A DNA stretch of 64,000 bases from Piper betle (lineage: Eukaryota > Streptophyta > Magnoliopsida > Piperales > Piperaceae): assembly GCA_033002965.1 (NCBI GenBank), contig JAURVB010014977.1:186001-250000 (forward strand). Reading direction: 5' to 3'. The notes under the pieces are model-generated. The model made no database searches, was not told the DNA's origin, and was given only the letters and a program-made list of their open reading frames with translations. This document shows positions 22,894 through 34,387 of this stretch, piece after piece; position 1 is the stretch's first letter, and each line of letters starts with the position of its first letter. The position numbers and the translations under genes were made by a program.

Positions 22894-25800
22894 TTATGAA
22901 ATACAAGTCTCTGATGCAATACATAATTTAGAGTCGGCACCACCACTGATTACAGAGTCTCCTTTCCACCAATCAGCGCACAATACCTGTATGTTCACTT
23001 AAATAATTAGATAAGCCATCTTCTCACACAAATAAAGTTTAAAGGAATATAGCCTACCTTGTCGGTATGAGAACTAATTACTGCCAGCGGCCACTGAAAC
23101 AAACATTACAAAACAAAAAATCGTAAGTGTAGTGAAAGACTGGCTTCCATTAGCCGAAAAAAAAGTGTCATTTTAGCTCAAAACTAGCCCTTTCAGAGGC
23201 AAGAACGATGGTCAACCCCATTCCTTAGCTTGCGATAAGCCAAGGCAATGCTGAGCTAATGCCTAAAAGCTAGTGTTCCCATTAGAAGAATAAGAAACAG
23301 AACCACATACTGATGTTCTCAAATCCCATAATATTAATTTCCCATCATGAGATGCAGAAAGTAAATGAAACCATGACTTCTTGTGCCATTTGCAAGAAGT
23401 GATCCAAGATTTATGGGATGAAAAACGGTATTCTGGAGCTAGAGTTCCTGAAAAAATAAAGTCAAATACTAATCAGATTCAAAAAATAATCATTTGCATA
23501 ATGTAGAAAGGACCTTTTTACTAATTTTCTTTACCTGGCTTACGTGGATCCCATACCCTCAACACTGGATCAGAACCACCAGCAGCAATGAGAGCAGAAC
23601 TTTCGCCACCAATGTCAACGCAGTTTAGTGCTTTACCACAACTCTATAAACAAATAAAAAAAGAATTAAGTGTTACACTGATTTGTCCTGAACTTAACTA
23701 TATTGTGTATTTTAATCCTCATTCCTTGTGAGCCTACCAATCATCAATTCAGTTGAAGTACAATATGTATCTTTTAACAACACTATCAATATCGAATATT
23801 ATAAACCATAAAGTCCAAGATTAAGTATTTGCTTCCAACATCATTCACATTACGTAATTAATCATCGAATCCAGAAATCTCCCACCAGGCATAGACATAT
23901 ACACACTTTCAATATTTAATGAAGAGAGATCATTTTGAGTTTTCAAAAGATTCAAAAAAGCAGCAAATTATCCTCACATACTAAATTAAAATGTCTGATG
24001 AAAGCAAGGTATCTTCACATACCAAATTAAAAATGTCCTTGCCAGTCTCTATATCCCATCTCCTTATTGAGTGGTCCCATGAAGCAGAATATACACTTCC
24101 ATGTTCAGGCCAAACCACAGAAGATACACATTGTGTATGACCTACAAACGTAGCAATAGCTTCACCCTACATTAAATAAAAACATTGTGAGGAAAATGCA
24201 TCCAAAATGCTTTAATTAGCAGTCGAGATGGTAGAAATATAAAATAAAATAACAAAAAAAAGCAGATAATACCAAGCATGATGAAAATTAATGAATGAAA
24301 TCAACTCATCCTAATCTATAAGACATGAACAACTGAAACCTATGGATAGAGTAAAATACAAGTCTTGAGAGTGCAAAAGTACAAAAGAGAGTGGACATTT
24401 TAGCACAGGTACCAGAAAGCCTTATTGGCATGCATCAATAACACAAAGATTCCAAAAATTTCTCACCAACACACAAAAGATGGCCATGCATCAAGAATAA
24501 TGACCAATGTTTATTCCGGGCAATCCACAATTACATTGAACAATTCCAGTCCTAAGATTAATAGTGAGAACAATTAAATAGAATGGAGAACAAACCTCAG
24601 TCTGGGACTCTTCATCCAAAGCTGCTGGAGTTGTAACCTTCCTTTTTTAACCGACACAGATGCACCTTCTGCATCTGACTCTCTTACATCCCATAACTTG
24701 ACACAGCAATCCCAAGAACCAGAACATACCTACAGAAGGCGGAAACATATTTTACTTAATATAATAAGCAGAAAGCATGAAATTAAAGAAAAAGGCAAAA
24801 AAATAGAATAATAACTTTTTGCATGTGTTCTCTGCACTTGTAAGGGTGTAATGTACAAAACATTGAAACAAAAATGGCTTAATGCGCTGAGGTTTTATCA
24901 TCACAGTCCAAAAAAAGTTTAGAATTTCCAATCAACAAACTTAAAGCTGACCTTATCTTTCAAAGGTCCAACTGAAACACATTGTACAGCCGAAGAATGA
25001 CCATTTAGAATTTTATATGATCTGATCTCACTTGAATGGCCATCTGTAGCATTGCTAAGAGAATCATCTACATCAAACTTTAACAGGAGAGAATTAAGAT
25101 TGGGGTATATTGGTCTAAAAGAAGTATATGAAGCATTGCAGTAGATCTCCATACCTTCCAGAGTCTCAGTGTTCGATCTTTTGAAGCAGTAGCTATGCAG
25201 GAACTGTTGTTTCTTCCTACACATGTACAAGACAATGTTAGACAACATAGATATTTACTGAATCTCATACTTGACAAGACGGCCTTAAAGTCAAAACAAC
25301 CGCAGTGCACACAGATACTCGAAAGATAAACTCAACAACAACAAACATAATATCTAACTATGATGTCAGACTTAACCCAGACGGGCATCATCCCCACCAA
25401 ACGCAAATCTTAATTGACTATGATTAACAGCTTAAAATGAACAACTGCATCATGGTGTTACATTATCAGCTTCCTCTTTTCTACTATTTCAACATGAATA
25501 ATTGGAAGGAGGTAAAACTCGCCAGTAATAAGTCTTGTGATTACCCGGTTCATAAAAATCAGAACACCTACAAGTCTTAGTAACACTTGAAAGTAAAGTG
25601 TATGAAAATAGAGCAATTGTCAAATAGTAAGTTTACCTTTAGGCTTGACATAACAAATAGAAGTAACTGCATCACTGTGTCCCTTCAAAATATGTGTGCA
25701 CACACCACCAGATTTCCATATCCTAGCAAAATAAATATAACTTTCAGTCCCATAGTACAAGTTCATATAGGCAGAAGCACTTAATGAGGTCAAAGACTTT

Positions 25801-27196
25801 AGCTAAAGAAACATATGAATGGGTTCTTTACCTTCCAAGATTGTCATAGCAGCCTGTCAACATGAAGCTGAAAGAAAACATTGAGCATCAAAAAATTAAT
25901 CATCACTCAAGCAAATTGTGTTCCTACTAGTCAAAGTTGTCGCAAAACACTTCCTCAACTGCTTTACTGAAATAAAATTTAACTGAGTCGTTATTGCTAA
26001 CTTCATTCTTGACACTTCTAAAAAATTAAGAAAAAAATGTTGCTAAATCCCTTAGATAACAGCCCTACATACAACCATCTTCTGGCATCTTTATTTAAAG
26101 ATCTGATTTAAAGATTTCATTGTACCAAAATGTACAGTGTGTGTAGATAGCTAAAACAAGAAGACACGCCCAATCAATACAACCAAAAAGAAGAAACCAA
26201 TCTTAGTACCAAACAAAAAGGGCAGTCACAAGTACCTGGGATTGGAGCCATCAACTGCACTCACCCAGTCAGGGTGTAAAGATGGATCCTCTTCTTTTCG
26301 AGGAGCCACAGCCCTTATATATTCAATTTCAAGTACCTTCTCCTGAAATCAGTAAAGAAGATACATTATTATCACATAAAAACGAAGATAATTGCATGTA
26401 CATCAGTCATATGTTCTTGCCTATAAATTTTAACTGTTTGGTAGCAGGCAATAGTATTGAACCAGTACAACCATTAAAGTGAGGGGCCAATGAAACACAT
26501 TGGTCATTCCTAATCAGAAGCTTAAAAGAGCTGCCACAGATGAATGTATAACTATCGTATTGTAACTAAGCATAGAATGTTAACCACAATCAGAATTCTA
26601 ATATTTTTAAATAATTAATCCAAAAGCATACTTGCATATCATTATCACCAAAGTTAGCACTTAGCAAATACCACGGCAATAAGAAACCACAAATATGCTA
26701 ATAGAACCGGAGCTGGCTATATCACACAATTCCTGACTTAAAAAAGAGACCACGATTTAACAGACATCTTCTTTGACGAATATGTCTAATGAGAACGCCA
26801 GGGATTATAAAGAAACTCTTGAACAAGTCAAGACATCAAGTAGATTACCATTGAAATGTCTTTAGCTTGAAGAAACTCTTCGAGTGACATCCTGACAAGC
26901 TCGCCGGCAATTACAAAATCAAATGGCTGGTGTTCATACTCGGGGTTTCCTGGTGTAAAACGGAATTCACATAATCAGAAATCAAACAGAAATTCACAAA
27001 CAAGCTGCTCAAAAAGCTTAATCGAAAGGTGTGTACTACCGCTGAGGAGAGTATTGACAATCTCAGAAAGGCCCATCCTGGTGAAGTTGGAAGGCACGGC
27101 AATGGACGTCTTCGGCACCCGGAACGGCGGAGGGAGCTCCGTGACGAAGCGAACCCGAATCTGTCGGCTGGTCTCCATCTCGCCCCCATCCTCCAT
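22894..27196 (-). CDS. WDR12: Ribosome biogenesis protein WDR12/Ytm1 homolog, frameshifted as read
   Basis: Thirteen exons: 27040-27196, 26849-26949, 26236-26342, 25832-25867, 25637-25722, 25155-25216, 24952-25077, 24596-24729, 24023-24166, 23535-23643, 23311-23447, 23058-23093, 22894-22986. WDR12 joins BOP1 and PES in the nucleolar PeBoW complex for 27S pre-rRNA processing and 60S assembly. The N-terminal NLE domain is clear (IRVRFVTELPPPF, then EYEHQPFDFVIAGELV), followed by WD repeats with GHSDAVTSICYV, ATASKDRTLRLW, GSWDCCVKLWDV, SASWDHSIRRWD, SASHDGKLILWDL and GGADSKLC. The product would be about 442 residues, the family size. Exon 8 carries a run of six T (24643-24648); one base is missing relative to the frame, so translation shifts after SVKK. 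The start at 27196 is the first ATG after a likely 5' UTR intron; 27178 is an alternative. All introns are GT-AG. Confidence 0.92.
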
Positions 27197-27576
27197 TTTT
27201 CCGCCAAAATGAGCTACGTCCACAGAAAAAAGATTCAATCTTTTACGTCACAACAACACAACTCCTTTCCCTTTCGCTCCAAAAACAACAAATTCAATCC
27301 AATCCACTACTTCTTACAACCAATCAAGAGCAGAAAAATTGACATTCGGTCGTCACCAAGAAGAAAAGAGCTAGGGAGAGGGTGGAAAAGCTTACACAGA
27401 GCAAGGCGGATATGAGTCGCCGGCGATGGGCCCGCAGCGGCGGAGGCGGAGTCGCCGGAGGCGGCTCGGCGGCGGAGGAGAAGGGATCGGTGGAGGAGGA
27501 GGCGGTGAACCCTTTAAACCCTTCAAAAGCTTCTGATTTCCAACTTTGGCCCCAACATGGGTTTTGAAGTGTTTCA

Positions 27577-27660
27577 AGCCCATCAACAAAAAGGACCTAA
27601 GCCCATCAACAAATAGGGCCCAAGACCATCAACAAATTGGGCCCAAGCCCATCTTCAACG
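27577..27660 (-). promoter_or_regulatory. Site-II-type GGGCCCA minisatellite upstream of WDR12
   Basis: About 3.5 tandem units of ~24 bp, each built on agcccatcaacaaa with gggccca at the unit border. TGGGCC/GGCCCA words are the site II elements enriched upstream of plant ribosomal and cell-proliferation genes, which suits WDR12. The same array is repeated at 30738-30825, and partly at 42605-42650, without the gene. Confidence 0.5.
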
Positions 27661-28915
27661 CGGGATAGTTGGGCTGTGGCTACACCAAACCTTAATCGTT
27701 AACAAGGGTGGTCAGGTTCGATCAGAAAGCCCATTTCAATCAGTCTTTTTTCACGAAAATCAGACCTGAGATAACAAATCTGACTAAACTTTAAATTTTT
27801 ATATAAAACCCAACTATTTACTATTTAAATACTTAAACCCGAATCCGACCATTTAAACCCAATTATGAAATAAAAAAATTGATTTTAAATAATAATATAA
27901 AAAATTAATTTTATATGATAATATAAAAAATAATCAAAATAAATATTTAAAATTATAAGGAGATTAATTAAGATAATATAAAAACTATTTAAATTAAATA
28001 AATATTAGTTTTATGAATAAACAAATCTATTTTTATGTCAAATCATAGTAAAAATATAATTTTTTTAAAATTTTAATATTATTAACGCCGGTTACTCAAA
28101 ACCAAACCCAACCTATTAAATGCACCCGGTTTCCTAATACCAAACCTATTTATATAAATACCAAATTCAAACTATTAAGGTTTGATTGAAGTCGGGTTTC
28201 ACAAGCACTGGGACCGAGGACCAGCGCTAATCATGAACCCAGACCACCTCAAAATGCCAAGACTAGTGATATTTTTTTAAGGATGCTGATGTGAGGCAGT
28301 CATTTTTATATATAAAGTAAGCCAATAAAACTAATTATTGTAAATTCTATAGAATCCACAAATCCACATCAAACCGTAGTGTTTCTTTGCAATGTAGAAA
28401 GACTTGCATTGTGGCATGTCTTATAAAACAATAATAAAATATTATCTTTTTCTTTCATTTTTTGGTTTTATCCTTTTTGTCAATCTGTCCAAATACAACA
28501 TTCTCATATCAAGTATTTCTTTGGTAGTAGAATTTTTTTAGTTTTATACAAGGGTGTTAAAAAAATAAGGAGCCAAAGGGAGTATGTGCTGGTGCAGTTT
28601 TCCGGCTCAAAATTAAATCCCCCACACCCACCCCACTAGCGCCCCTCTTTCGCCCTGCGGCACCCCTCGTCTCCCTTGGTGCCCCTCTTCACCCTGCCCC
28701 GCCCTGCCCCCTCCCCCAGTTTCGATCACCGACTGATGATCAACGTTATATATATGGGTAAAGGTTTCCTCCACAAGAGGCAGGAAACCCTTACCTGCGC
28801 CGGGACAATCTGGGCCGTCCTTACGATCGGACGGCCCAGATTTGATGAAAAAAAATTTTCTACCACCCCCCTCCTTCGCCAGCGGCCGGGATCCGGCCGC
28901 GGCCGGCCGGCCGGG

Positions 28916-29278
28916 GGGTGGGCGAGGCGGGGCGAGGGCGGCATGGGGCGGAGGCGGAGGCGGAGCGCCGCCGCCGTGGCGGGGGAGGGAGGGCGCCGAG
29001 ATCTGGCCGCCGCCAGAGGGCGGCCAGCCGCGGCCAGATCCGGCCGGGCCGGGGGTGGGCGAGGCGGGGCGAGGGCGGCATGGGGGGGCAGAGGCGGAGG
29101 CGGAGCGCCGCCGCCGTGGCGGGGGAGGGAGGGCGCCCAGATCTCGGCCGCCGCCGGCCAGATCCGGCCGGGGGGTGGGCGAGGCGGGGCGAGGGCGGCA
29201 TGGGGGGCAGAGGCGGAGGCGGAGCGCCGCCGCCGTGGCGGGGAGGGAGGGCGCCCAGATCTGGCCGCCGCCGGCCAG
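28916..29278. repeat. GC-rich tandem repeats, three units
   Basis: Units start at gggggtgggcgaggcggggc (about 28914, 29050, 29172), each with gcgccgccgccgtggcgggg and ending at ggccagatccg. Periods are ~136 and ~122. Confidence 0.85.
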
Positions 29279-29363
29279 ATCCGACCGCGACAGGCCGGAC
29301 CTGGCCGTCCCCCGGCCAGATCTGGTCGGGGGACGGCCAGGTCCGGCCTGTCGCGGCCGGATC
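29279..29363. repeat. Near-perfect ~85 bp palindrome
   Basis: 29285-29313 is exactly complementary to 29328-29356 (29-base arms), and the 14 bases between them also pair apart from one G:T. Outer bases continue pairing with one mismatch. Beyond it, 29357-29410 is an inverted, shortened copy of the tandem unit to the left. Confidence 0.93.
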
Positions 29364-29567
29364 TGGCCGCCGCTGCCCGCCCGCGGCGGCGGCGCTCCGC
29401 CTCCGCCCCTCCATATCATCTGGACCGTCCTTCTAATCGGACGGTCCAGATCAAATTAAAATTATTTTTAAAAAAAAACAAATAAATCTGGGCCGTCCTT
29501 GTAATCGGACGGCCCAGATAATTGTGGCGCAGAGAGCCGATTTCCTGCCTCTGGCGCAGGAAATCGG

Positions 29568-29571
<4 letters not shown>

Positions 29572-29603
<32 letters not shown>
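29572..29603. repeat. (TA)n microsatellite
   Basis: Target of the GC-rich insertion. The homologous (TA)n tract in copy B' is at 37517-37543. Confidence 0.9.
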
Positions 29604-29607
<4 letters not shown>

Positions 29608-29816
29608 TGGGCACACTCTCATATAGTTTGATAACTTATTTTTTCTACTGCATTCATAGTGTTATCATTATATACTTCAGTACACATGACCTTCATGGCT
29701 CATACGCATGGTCGGCCTCGGCTCATGTATACCAAAATATATGATGATGATGTCATGAATGCAGAGAAGAAAAAAAGACTTGTCAGAATATATGAGAGTG
29801 TGCCAATTTATTTTTT
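29600..29816. mobile_element. MITE with 20+ bp terminal inverted repeats
   Basis: Left end aataaattgggcacactctc; right end read in reverse aataaattggcacactctca. The TIR therefore starts within aaataaattgg. Interior includes two mini inverted repeats (catggctcat / ctcatgtata). A second copy, inherited in B', is at 37543-37750. Confidence 0.75.
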
Positions 29817-29904
29817 TTATATATAGTGAATCATAGAATTAGTTTTAATCTGTTTACCGCGTTAGGATACATTATTTAATAGTTTTGGTGGGTTATTAGG
29901 TTCA

Positions 29905-30540
29905 GAGCATGGTATTCGAGTTAAAACTCGATTATTTTATTTTATGGTATTTTAATGTATTTTTTATATTTTTCGGGATGTATTTCATAATATTAATTCA
30001 AGTTGGGAGCGAGTCAAGTTTTTATTATGAAACTACCCCACACCTAAACCCATTTCTTCCCATGACCTTCTCCCATGTTTCTCATCCTAATTTAATTTTG
30101 GGTGAGTTAATAAGTTTAGAGCATGTTATTTAAGTTAGAACTTGATTATTTTATTTATGGTACTTTATTATATTTTTTAAATTTTTTGGGATGTATTTCG
30201 TAATATTGACTCGATTCGGGAGCGAATCAAGTTTTTATTAACACACTTAAACCTATTTCTTTCCCCTGACCTCCTCCCTTGTTCCCGTCCTAATTTAATT
30301 TTGGGTGGTTTAATAAGTTTAGAGTATATTATTCGAGTTAGAACTCGATTATTTTATATTATGGTATTTTAATGTATTTTTTATTTTTCAGAATATATTT
30401 GGTAATATTGACTCAAGACGGGAACGAGCCAAACTTTTATTACTAAACTACCTCCACACCTAAACCCATTTCTTCCCCTGACCTTCTCCCCTATTTCTTC
30501 CTTACTGCTGGCTACCTCATCGCCAGCCACTCGCTGCCAG
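29905..30540. repeat. Three ~210 bp tandem units
   Basis: Units start at gttattcgagttagaactcg or close variants at about 29909, 30125 and 30327, each with tttttatta, ctaaacccatttcttcccc and cctaatttaattttgggtg. The same three-unit array is at 37843-38440 in copy B'. Confidence 0.88.
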
Positions 30541-30737
30541 CCAGCCACGCCACCGGCCAGTGCTGTTGCCACCTCACCACCTGTAAAACCCACGATTCGA
30601 GTCAGGGTTTTATATTCAGAACTGGTTGGTTCGACCGTTATTTTTGAATCGAGTCAGTTTCAGAACACGTGTACTGAGCCGACGCCGGTCTTGCGTATGA
30701 GCCATGAGTGTCATGTGTACCCAAGTATATGATTTTC

Positions 30738-31139
30738 AAGCCCATCAACAAAAAGGGCCCAAACCCATCAACAAACAGGGCCCAAGCTCATCAACAAATT
30801 GGGCCCAAAACCATCTTTAACGAGGGATAGTTGGGCTATGGCTACACCAAACCTTAATCGTTAACAAGGGTAGTCAGGTTTGGTCGGAAAGCCCATTTTA
30901 ATTAGTCTTTTTCACGAAAATCAGACATGAGATAGTAAATCTGACTAAACTTTAAATTTTTATATAAAACCCAACTATTTACTATTTAAAATTTTATTAC
31001 CTGAACCCGAACCTGACCATTTAAACCCAATTATGAAATAAAAAATTGATTTTAAATAATAATATAAAAATTTAATTTTATATGATAATATAAAAAATAA
31101 CCAAAATAAATATTTAAAATTATAAGGAGATTAATTAAG
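30738..31139. repeat. Left part of copy B', before the LTR insertion
   Basis: Matches 27577-27972 including the gcccatcaacaa array and the aaaattgattttaaataata stretch. It stops at ttaag, where the LTR-type element begins; the remainder of B' resumes at 33724 with the same ttaag. Confidence 0.9.
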
Positions 31140-31953
31140 TGTTTGTACATATTTATCTAAAAAATATTTATATTTATCTGATTATGCGGATAACATTTAT
31201 CCAATTATGTTATAGTACTCAGCTACGTGTGGATGACTTCCTGCATATTACAAGAGAATTGGTTATATGGTTCTAAAATTATCGGAGAAAGAATTGCTAA
31301 AAGAAGAGGTAGACATTGTTTTTATAGGGAGGAAATCTCTTACTTAGGAATTATCCCAATTCTATAAAACTGGGTATTATTGTTGAAGCGGGGGGGTCGT
31401 ACGTTAAAGGAAAAATTTTTACAGAGAAAAAGAGAAAAAGACTTGTTGTTGTTGTTGCTGCTGCGAAGCCTCGTTGCTGTCCGTGAGGGAGCCGAAGAAA
31501 GGTTCTATTGCTCGCCAAAGTTTTGCCACTGGGTCATCGTGACAAAGGAGAAAGGTGGAGCTTTGGAGCAGTGTCCCTGGAATCCAGATCCTTGCCGCCT
31601 TAAAGTCTGGCTTCCTCGACTACCACCGTGAAAAGAGAATGAAGTGTTGCTGCTGGAGTCTATTGAAGCCTTGCCAGTTGATGTTTGCCCTTGCTAGGAA
31701 GTTCTGAGCCGCAAAATATCAGAGCCCACCGGAGCCCTGTACCATTCCCGCCGACAACGAAGAACAGGATATCATCTTTGTTTTGCAGGTTCGGCGTCCA
31801 ATGTTTTCGGCTACTTTTCCGGACAACCTCGACCTTATTATATCAGTACAAGACCATCTGCTTGGGGCTCAGAGTTCCCTGACACAGCACCCCCTAGAAT
31901 TTCCGCTGGAGACTCCTGCCGTTGCCAGAATTCTGCCAGCAAGCTGTCCGATT

Positions 31954-32440
31954 GGAAAAGTCAGAAAACAAAGTAGCAAAGGTCTGATTTTGCTAATTTT
32001 TTTCGACCAGTTCCGGTCGTTCTCGGCCCCGTCATGAGGTTCAAAGTGAAGGCAGAGAAGTGATCTACAAACCCAAACTACGTTTTGCCAAAGATCGTTG
32101 CTGTAGCCGCCAGGAAAATCGGAAAGCGAGCAAGTTGCTGGCCGGAAAAGCAGAAAAACAGAGTAGCAAAAGGTCTGATTTCGCTAGATTTTTCCGACCA
32201 ACACCGGTCGTTCCCAGTGTCGCCGTGAGGTGAAACGTGAAGACAGAGGAGTGGTCTAGAAACTCAAACTATGTTTTGCCAAAGTTTGTCGCTGTAGCTG
32301 TCGGGAAAAATCGGGAAGCAAGGAAGTTGCTGGCCGGAAAAGCAGAAAACAGAGTAGCGAACAGTGGATTTCTTGGATTTTTTTGACCAGCGCTAGTCAT
32401 TCCCAGCCCTCCGTTGTGATCAGTGAAGATGATGGAATGA
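31954..32440. repeat. ~190 bp internal tandem repeats of the LTR-type element
   Basis: ggaaaag with the following agaaaacagagtagc occurs at 31954, 32144 and 32337 (periods 190 and 193), each followed by a tgattt..gctaatttttc-like tract and a cggtcgttccc block. The same array recurs in A2 from about 34897 to 35390. Confidence 0.88.
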
Positions 32441-33109
32441 TATAGAAACCCAAGCGGAGATCCACCGGATTTTATCGCTGAGGTCACCAGAAAAAATTGA
32501 GAAGTGACCTATCTGGAGCAGCATAGCACAAAAGTGTAGAATGGTGTCTAACTTTTCGGCCTCTGACCTACCGACCGGAGCCACCACCGACAGTTGAACC
32601 ACCGTCAAGAGACCCATAGGTCTGTGATCTATAGTTTTAGGTAATCTCCGCCCCTTCAACTGCCGGAAAGCCGCCGCCAGAGCCACCAAAACCACTGTTG
32701 CATAGCTGCTGCAGCTGGGTTGTTGGACCCGTTTACTGCTGACCGCATCCGCTCTTGTCTTGTCCGAGACCAAATCATTCTCCCCGTCCGCGTCCGCAAA
32801 GCCAGACTCGTGATCAGTTACGAAACCGCGACCCAGATTGGAGTTGGTGTACCATATACCAACTATAGACCGGCGCATGCAGAAAGAAAAGAAGCCGACG
32901 TACACCATCCGGTCGGATCCAACATTTGTTTGGTTTGAACCAACCCGGAACGGCCTGGTTCAGCCTATCAACACTCTAGAAATAATTTGAAGGCCTTGTA
33001 ACATATCAGGGCAAATTTATCTAAAGGCAGCAAAATTGACTGTTTTGTCCAACTTGTAAAAATCAAGGGAGAAATAGTGGATTGTAAGTACTAATCTCAC
33101 TGTGGATAT

Positions 33110-33523
33110 GGGTGCTAACGAGCGAGCGAGCCAAGCTCAACATGTGTTCGAACTCGAGCATGTATGTCCAAAACTCGTTCGATCTCTAGTGGTTTGAACC
33201 CACAACTTTGAAGTCACCAAGGTAAATACTTACCATCTCAACTATCTTGCTTTTGTTATTATATTTACATATATATATATATATATATATAAATATAAAT
33301 ACTATATTATTATATTATTTATCGAGCCGAGTTCGAGTCGAACTACGAGTCGAGTTCGAGTTACAACCGAGTCGAGCGAGTCGAACACGATATTGTTCAA
33401 GCTCGGCTCGTAAGATTCGAGTTCGAGTTGAGTTCGAATCGAGCATTTAAATGTCGAGTTTCGAGTCGAGTCAAGCCGAGCCGAACGCAAACGCTCACGA
33501 GCTGGCTCGCTCAATTAGCAACC
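33110..33523. mobile_element. MITE nested in the LTR-type element (A1 copy)
   Basis: TIRs gggtgctaacgagcgagc and, reversed, ggttgctaattgagcgagc. The subterminal regions are dense in tcgagtcgag/ctcgaactcg words, and there is a (TA)n tract inside. The A2 copy is at 36071-36485. The target duplication is not clear. Confidence 0.65.
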
Positions 33524-34387
33524 TAAATGTGGACTAACTTAGGGATTCAAGTTGAACCGTTAGAAGCACGTAAAAATTTCCTGTGTCGTTTTACTATTTG
33601 TAATATTTTCTATTTCCATCGCACTATCTCTTTACGTGGTAAGGGCACATTGGTCCCACCGAACATTCAAACCCAAATCACAAAAGAACTGATTCGAGGG
33701 GCGGACGATCCCGCACCCGAACATTAAGATAATATAAAAACTATTTAAATTAAATAAATATTAGTTTTATGAACAAACAATTCTATTTTTATGTCAAATC
33801 ATAGTAAAAATATGATTTTTTAAAAATTTTAATATTATTAACACCGATTACTCAAAACCAAACCTGACTGTCATAAAATAGGTACCCGGTTTCCTAAAAC
33901 CAAACCTATTTATATAAATACCAAATTCGAACTATTAAGGTTTGATTGAGTCTGGGTTTCACAAGCACTGAACCCGATAACCAGCGCTAATCATGAACCC
34001 AGACCACCTCAAAATGCTAAGACTAGTGATAGTTTTTTGAGGATGTTGATGAGAGGCAGTCATTTTTACAGATAAAGTAAGCCAATAAAACTAATTATTG
34101 TAAATTCTATAGAATCCACAAATCCACATCAAACCGTAGTGTTTCTTTGAATGTAGAAAGACATGCATTGTGGCATGTCTTATAAAACAATAATGAAATA
34201 TTATTTTTTCTTTCATTTTTTTGGTTTTATCCTTTCGTCAATCTGTCCAACACAACATTCACATATCAAGTATTTCTTTGGTAGTAGAATTTTTTTGGTT
34301 TTATACAAGGGTGTTAAAAAACAAGGAGCCCAAGGGAGTATGTGTTGGTGCAGCTTTTCCAGCCGTTGGATTGAATCCAATGGCTCA

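Larger units (their letters stand above)
28756..29572. mobile_element. GC-rich fold-back insertion in a (TA)n target
   Basis: Absent from copy B' at 37517-37543, where only a (TA)n tract is found, so this is an insertion. Both ends carry hairpins: ggtttcct..aggaaacc at the left, and agccgatttcctg..caggaaatcggct (13-base arms) at the right. Three copies of an inverted motif, atctgggccgtcc-N8-ggacggcccagat or a one-base variant, lie at about 28808, 29418 and 29487. The middle holds three ~117-136 bp GC-rich tandem units, then a long palindrome. Long frames through it exist on both strands in several phases and are compositional. The family is not assigned: the end does not fit the Helitron CTRR rule. 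Confidence 0.7.
27577..30581. repeat. Duplicated WDR12 upstream flank, copy B
   Basis: This block recurs as copy B' in pieces: 30738-31139, then 33724-34387 (itself re-duplicated to 36686-37351), then 37352-38511. Shared landmarks in order: the gcccatcaacaa array, acttgcattgtggcatgtct-like text, the caaaattaaatcccccaca block, a MITE, and three ~210 bp tandem units ending in a Pro-codon-like ccacctcaccac. B uniquely contains the GC-rich insertion at 28756-29572. Confidence 0.88.
31140..33723. mobile_element. LTR-type insertion (TG..CA) with 5-bp target duplication
   Basis: The element starts tgtttgtaca and ends acccgaaca, flanked on both sides by ttaag (31135-31139 and 33724-33728). The uninterrupted paralogous site, with one ttaag, is at 27968-27972. 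It is 2,584 bp and has no reverse transcriptase, protease or integrase frame, so it is a solo LTR or a non-autonomous (LARD/TRIM-like) element. It contains ~190 bp internal tandem repeats (31954-32440) and a nested MITE (33110-33523). Confidence 0.85.
31441..34387. repeat. 2.95 kb tandem duplication, unit A1
   Basis: A1 (31441-34387) is followed directly by A2 (34388-37351). The junction joins aatccaatggctca to cttgttgttgttg. The unit holds the right part of the LTR-type element plus ~660 bases of copy B' beyond it, so the duplication came after the insertion. Confidence 0.93.

Noticed and set aside
28613..29485. Long frames of 170-270 codons on both strands
   Set aside because: They coincide with GC-rich tandem repeats and palindromes where stops are rare in every phase; Arg/Gly/Pro/Ala-only composition, no domains.
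28756..29572. Helitron
   Set aside because: There is a 3' hairpin, but the end reads cta-t rather than CTRR, and there is no 5' TC start next to the (TA)n target.
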